Shown here in pieces: positions 60,386-64,000 of a DNA stretch of 64,000 bases; position 1 is the stretch's first letter; the number at the start of each line of letters is the position of its first letter. The stretch is taken from contig KV748179.1 in NCBI GenBank assembly GCA_001692895.1, positions 558,001 through 622,000 of the forward strand, written 5' to 3'. Position numbers and translations under genes: made by a program. Below the pieces are notes generated by a model. It was given only the letters and a program-made list of their open reading frames with translations. It was not told the DNA's origin and made no database searches. The stretch comes from Cenococcum geophilum 1.58 (taxonomy: Eukaryota > Ascomycota > Dothideomycetes > Gloniales > Gloniaceae).

Positions 60386-61150
60386 CTATCCTCTTCTCTA
60401 TCTTCGTCTTTAAAGATATCTCGTACCTCTAAGTCGTTAATTAGAGGTGTAGTATTCCTATCTTTCATTTAATAACTTATATTATTCCTAATACCTTCTA
60501 TTAAATCCTTATACTTCAACTATTATAACTAGCTTATTTCTGTTATCTCTCTACTTAGTAAAATTATACTATTTTATTCTTATTATGCGGAAGGGGTTAA
60601 TTTATATTATAACTACGACTTTATTTAGTTACTAACCTTCCTCCTATACTAAGTATATATAATTATCCTATAATATTTAATCCATCTCTAACGCGAAGCA
60701 TACGCGTCTTATTATTCTTTATAGGCATTTACTATATTATCTAATTTATTATAGGGTCTTATATTTAATCTAAGGCGTTTTACCTTAAAGGTAAACTTGC
60801 TCTAGCTTTTACTAAAGTATAAAAGCCTTATAATAATAGGGAGTATACTTATCTTAAAGAACGGCGAGTGTTTAATACTAAACTAGCCGCTTTCGTTTAA
60901 CTTGCCTATCTTAAAAAGGTCTATAAGAAGGTCTATTTAAAGAAGTTGAAACTAGCTAAATAAAGTCTTAAGAAGGAAGAGGCTAAAGGGGATTTATATC
61001 TAATAGAGAGGGAAATAGCTCCGAGTACTTCGGTAGCTAATCCTCTTAGGTCCCCCTTAGGTAATTTCTTCCGATACTCCTACACCTTTTTTATAGTATT
61101 CTTTAAGTTCTGTAGTAGCTCCTAGGTAGTTTTATTATAGCCTATCTAAA
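60386..61150 (-). pseudogene. Gypsy A3 Pol 3' tail, truncated
   Basis: Aligns with 12052-12870 of A2: the polypurine tract region, then the post-chromodomain and chromodomain coding end on the minus strand. No open frame. It stops within TTATTATAGCCTATCTA, shared with 12848-12864. Confidence 0.75.
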
Positions 61151-61369
61151 TGTCAAAGATAGTTGTACCCCTAGTCCGCCAACGCGAATCGAGCAATATA
61201 ATGAATCGTCCTTATAATACGGTTAAGGCGCTAACAGTCTCTACTCTGAAAAGAATACACAGCCAGACTTAGCTATCAAAACTGCTTCAATCGTTCATCT
61301 CCAAGCTATAGTGTTTCTTAAAGTATCTCCCCTCTCATCCACATGTATCCGCCTCAGGATCACACCTTA
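61151..61369. other. 3' flank of the gene, non-RIPed
   Basis: Begins AATGTCAAAGATAG directly after the truncated Gypsy A3. No gene or repeat recognised; presumed 3' UTR and intergenic DNA. Confidence 0.6.
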
Positions 61370-62455
61370 CTACACACTATCAACCATATCCGCATCAGGC
61401 ATCTCCCTCTTCTGGACTTGCATAATGAATCTCGTTCCTCCTTGGACTGACTCTGGTATCAAATCGAAGGCGTAGTTCAGGCTAAGTTTGTCACACAACT
61501 CCTGCCATCTGTCCTCGCGATTTGTGTGGTTTGATGCCTCACGAGCATATATCACCTTGTCGACGCAGATGTCCCTGCCGATGTGTGCCTGGATTTTGAC
61601 GATGTTACCCGCCGCAATCTCTTCAACCCAGGCAGACTCTTTGATGATTGGCGTTCTCTCACCGAATAAAACTGGATCTACCGCAGTCCTTGTCCAGGGA
61701 CAGCTGCAGCAGCCGCAGTTGGTATAGCATCGGGAGTGTGGTGGCCAAAGTTCCGTCAGTTTCAGTTCACAATTCGGGTGCTTTACGGCAAATTCAACAT
61801 AGGGATACATATCATATATAGTCCTGGGCCAACACGGGGGGAGTGGGCAGTTGCAAGTCCAACAGTATTTAAGCCCAATCTCCAGTTTTTTAATCCACTT
61901 GATGTTTTCAGCACCCATATCCTCACACCATTTTCGAAAGCGGGCAGCCATGCAGATAGGTTTGGCTAGGTGGCCTTGGCGGTCGAGTATTTCGCCTGCG
62001 TAGAAAAAAGTATTCTCGCCGTAGTAGATGGATATAGCTTCTTTGCGAATTTGACTAGATATTTGCAAGAGTGACAGCGTCTTGGCCCGAGGCTTACTGT
62101 CCAGCCAAACACCTCGGTCGCCACTCCGACCCCTTTCGCTAATTATAATTTCACCTTCAAAGTGAAGAACCTCTCTATAGATTTGATTACGCAATTCGCC
62201 GGAAAGATCCATGAAGCCGACCCTAGGTGTGGTGGTGAGCGTAGGTACTTTACTCCTATCCCGGTCCGGAATTTTTTTAGGCTGAGCTTTTTTGGTCCGT
62301 TGTTGGTTGGATTTCTCCTCCTGGTCTTGTTGAGATAACCCCATGGTTTTCTTTATGCTGGATTTTTGTTTTGATGCTAGATTCTGTTTCTTGGTTGGTG
62401 TCTTAGTAGGGTCGCCGGCCTTGCCGACTCGTCTAGGTTTGCGGAAGACTGCCAT
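61370..62455 (-). CDS. F-box/2EXR-like fungal protein, 361 aa, intact
   Basis: The one convincing intact gene. Single exon, ATG at 62455-62453, TAG stop at 61372-61370. Residues 1-78 are basic and low-complexity (KKTMG, KKAQPKK), possibly a nuclear signal. Residues 80-97 (GFMDLSGELRNQIYREVL) and 126-152 (LSLLQISSQIRKEAISIYYGENTFFY) match the paired motifs of a large fungal family often annotated as F-box or 2EXR-like, in which an LPxELRNxIY helix is followed by LLQVxRQIRxEAxxIFYGxNTF. Cysteine clusters at C198/C201/C203/C208 and C243/C247/C249/C250/C252 might bind metal. No signal peptide or membrane segment. If F-box-like it could act as a ubiquitin-ligase adaptor, but no function is proven for this family. 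Codon use is normal and CpA/TpG are retained, so it has escaped RIP although RIPed repeats lie ~220 bp away. Confidence 0.85.
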   Translation of the reverse strand: MAVFRKPRRVGKAGDPTKTPTKKQNLASKQKSSIKKTMGLSQQDQEEKSNQQRTKKAQPKKIPDRDRSKVPTLTTTPRVGFMDLSGELRNQIYREVLHFEGEIIISERGRSGDRGVWLDSKPRAKTLSLLQISSQIRKEAISIYYGENTFFYAGEILDRQGHLAKPICMAARFRKWCEDMGAENIKWIKKLEIGLKYCWTCNCPLPPCWPRTIYDMYPYVEFAVKHPNCELKLTELWPPHSRCYTNCGCCSCPWTRTAVDPVLFGERTPIIKESAWVEEIAAGNIVKIQAHIGRDICVDKVIYAREASNHTNREDRWQELCDKLSLNYAFDLIPESVQGGTRFIMQVQKREMPDADMVDSV

Positions 62456-62516
62456 CGGAAGATGAAGTAAGTAGTTCCTACGATGTTTGGTGCGATACTG
62501 GACTAGGGGTTGGTGA

Positions 62517-62524
62517 TATATATA
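62517..62524 (-). promoter_or_regulatory. TATA-like box upstream of the F-box-like gene
   Basis: TATATATA, 62 bp upstream of the ATG on the minus strand, within GC-normal DNA. A plausible core promoter; inferred from position only. Confidence 0.4.
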
Positions 62525-63150
62525 ACGGCTCGCACCACCATATATTAGGGCGCCTGGAGAGTGTGTGAGGTTTAAACTAAGAGGTTGACGCCCTCTAGTT
62601 AAGTATTAGTTAAGTTCGTTAGAGCCTTTCTAAATAGAGGTAATTTCCTGACGGTTGCTAGGACCAAAGTAACGTGCCATAGGGATAAATCTCGAAATGA
62701 AAGAGCAGCTTAAATATTCTAATAGAGAATGAGGACTAACGAAGATAGCAGGGTTTGAATTGAAGGATTTCGCTGGTCGAAGAGAGTGCGAAGTGAAAGA
62801 GAAACGCTCCAGGTTTGATGAGCCCAAGTTGCTGCTGGTTGTCTGCCTAGCAGGCGCCTACAGAGTTGAAGCGGATGCGGTCTCCAAGGTTAGTTAGCTG
62901 CAACGCTAAACCTGTAGAGGGCCCTCACGGAGTTAATGTCATTCATCAAAGGCGTTTTTCTTGGAGAGCTGACCGTCAGAAGATTTGATTCTCTCAAAAG
63001 AAGATTCCCAACTGCTAAGGTTTGACGATGTAAGCTCGGCACATGTAGTGCTGAATGCCAAGCATTGAAATTAGCGGGGATCTGGCTCTTCCCCATGGGT
63101 TGCCCCTTTCGACAAAATATCTTCAAATTAATCCCAACCTCCCACTAAAG
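62525..63150. other. Upstream intergenic region, non-RIPed
   Basis: Normal base composition. Two short minus-strand frames (62630-62827, 62890-63126) show no family resemblance and no clear context. I see no tRNA or known element. Could hold regulatory DNA or an unrecognised decayed gene. Confidence 0.4.
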
Positions 63151-63500
63151 CTAACTATGGCCAAGCCTCTCCCGGGCGACGCGGCGGTTTTAAAATTCTG
63201 CGTGATCTTCTGGACGTATTAGCCTTTTCCAATAGTTATTTCGCTCCTGCGATACAACAAGTGCACCTTACAGTAGTAGAGGTACAGGTTTCGCAGGTCC
63301 GCATTTTGCGCCTTCGCTACCCGGCGAGCTGCTTTCTTTGATTAACCGACGGAAACCAGGGCCTTGCTTCTACCGAAAGTCACAAGGACTTGGAATTCGT
63401 CCCATAAAAAAGACCGCCATCTCGTCTTGGTATAGCTCTGGCTTTTCGAGCACGTGTTCAGAGACCTTCTAGTGTAATACTTCGAAGCCGCCCAACGCCG
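63150..63500 (-). pseudogene. DDE transposase fragment (Tc1-superfamily, DDE_3 type), N-terminal HTH part
   Basis: On the minus strand: VSEHVLEKPELYQDEMAVFF (about 63395-63455), a one-base slip at the A6 run of 63403-63413, then DEFQVLVT, VG-x-SKKAARRVAKAQNADLRNLYLYY (down to about 63265; x is a stop replacing Trp). This is the helix-turn-helix region of the common fungal transposase family with LxEKPxLYxDEMxxFLxDEF and GWSKKxxRRxAxExNxxLRDxY. The catalytic domain is not recognised downstream. Only mildly mutated (one stop at Trp, one slip, a stop near 63472) compared with the Gypsy copies. Confidence 0.75.
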
Positions 63501-63779
63501 TTTGAAGGTATTATAGCCCTAGTTGGGGAATAATTAACCCTTACATAATAGTCCTTTACAGATATTTTAGCCCAGTAGCGGGCTACACTAGAGGCTTAGG
63601 ATTAGTAATTAATCGAAGCAATCTATAAAGAACTCCGTAATATTAAAGTACTTACGTTAAAAACCCTAATATTAATGCCGCCTATAAACAAGATTAAAAT
63701 AACTATATCTAAGCCTAGCCCGCTAAACGCGAACCTTAAACTAGTAATAGTAGCTTAGCTTTTTTCCTATTATTTTTAG
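63501..63779. other. Degenerate AT-rich sequence
   Basis: RIP-like composition resumes here. No domain recognised with confidence; it may belong to the LINE fragment that follows or to a separate repeat. Confidence 0.4.
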
Positions 63780-64000
63780 ATTGGGTGTTATTTAAAAGTA
63801 GTAGGACTATATTAATTACGGACCGCTATCTTCTTCCTCCTAGTTATAAGTCTTAAAGTAAGCTAGTAGTAAAGATCTTCTCTAGAGTCTTTTCTAGGCA
63901 GTTTAATAAGGAAATAATCCTATAGGACTTTAGTAGAGAATAGTCCTCCTTATTTACTTTAGGGAGAGTAACTTCCCGAGCTTCTCTCTAGACTTTTAGT
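63780..64000 (-). pseudogene. LINE reverse transcriptase fragment, runs off right edge
   Basis: Minus strand from the window end: AREVTLPKVNKEDYSLLK, SYRIISLLNCLEKTLEKIF, then GGRRxRSVINIV (about 63995-63820). This is the RT entry region of fungal LINEs (PKxxKxDYxxxxSYRxISLLNxLGKxLEK...GQFGGRxxRS). Stops replace Gln codons. It differs from the LINE at 5738-11160 and LINE-2 lacks an RT for comparison. Confidence 0.78.

Larger units (their letters stand above)
59969..61150 (-). mobile_element. Ty3/Gypsy A3, truncated
   Basis: 3' LTR (59969-60385) and about 765 bp of the adjacent 3' coding end, minus strand. Candidate target sequence TTAGA (59964-59968). The homology to A2 (12052-12870) stops at about 61150, where non-RIPed DNA starts, so the rest was deleted or replaced. 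Confidence 0.83.

Noticed and set aside
61488..61969. Two plus-strand frames opposite the intact gene
   Set aside because: Antisense to the F-box-like CDS, which has the domain motifs.
1..64000. CRISPR arrays, bacterial operons, rRNA
   Set aside because: No spaced identical short repeats, no prokaryotic gene organisation and no rRNA-like segments; all signs are of a fungal repeat region.

Overview
The window reads as a heavily decayed, AT-rich repeat block from a filamentous ascomycete (Pezizomycotina). The evidence is the mutation pattern. Nearly every retroelement reading frame is broken by TAG/TAA where a Gln or Trp codon is expected, Asp/Glu/Cys codons drift to Asn/Lys/Tyr, and CpA/TpG are depleted in favour of TpA. 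This is the signature of repeat-induced point mutation (RIP). The species cannot be named from the sequence. Almost all of 1-61150 is transposable elements nested inside one another; one convincing intact protein-coding gene lies in a non-RIPed island at the right (61370-62455).

Layout. 1-5732: minus-strand Ty3/Gypsy 'A0', cut by the window edge, inserted at the 3' end of a minus-strand Tad1-like LINE (5738-~11160). 11161-11631: flanking degenerate DNA whose continuation is at 20631. 11632-20625: complete minus-strand Gypsy 'A2' with 5-bp target duplication CTATT; it carries a 276-bp mariner-type MITE and a 776-bp PIF/Harbinger-type MITE. 20631-42062: plus-strand chromovirus 'B', split by a Tc1 element, a minus-strand chromovirus 'C' (itself holding a 447-bp TRIM), an inverted solo LTR of family B, a 2.2-kb LINE that encodes only ORF1, and a minus-strand Copia. 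42068-43172 plus 59006-59384: two halves of one minus-strand pogo/Fot1 transposase, carrying a small solo LTR and separated by Gypsy 'A1' (43173-59000), which in turn contains Gypsy 'A1b' (47659-55614). 59385-59968: second fragment of chromovirus B. 59969-61150: truncated Gypsy 'A3'. 61151-~63150: gene island. ~63150-64000: remains of a DDE transposase and of another LINE reverse transcriptase.

Most boundaries rest on several independent signs: paired LTRs or terminal inverted repeats, matching target duplications, and interrupted reading frames that become continuous when the insert is removed. This allows a relative insertion order: fragment B2, then pogo, then chromovirus B and Gypsy A1, then the elements inside those.

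The genes do not form an operon-like system. The single intact gene encodes a 361-residue intracellular protein of the fungal F-box/2EXR-like type with a basic N-terminus and two cysteine clusters. Items most worth a second look are the ORF1-only LINE, the TRIM whose two LTRs differ only at CpA sites, clustered ACGCGT boxes in the Copia LTR, the long unexplained segment between Gag zinc knuckle and protease in Gypsy A, and the modular LTR cores of that family.
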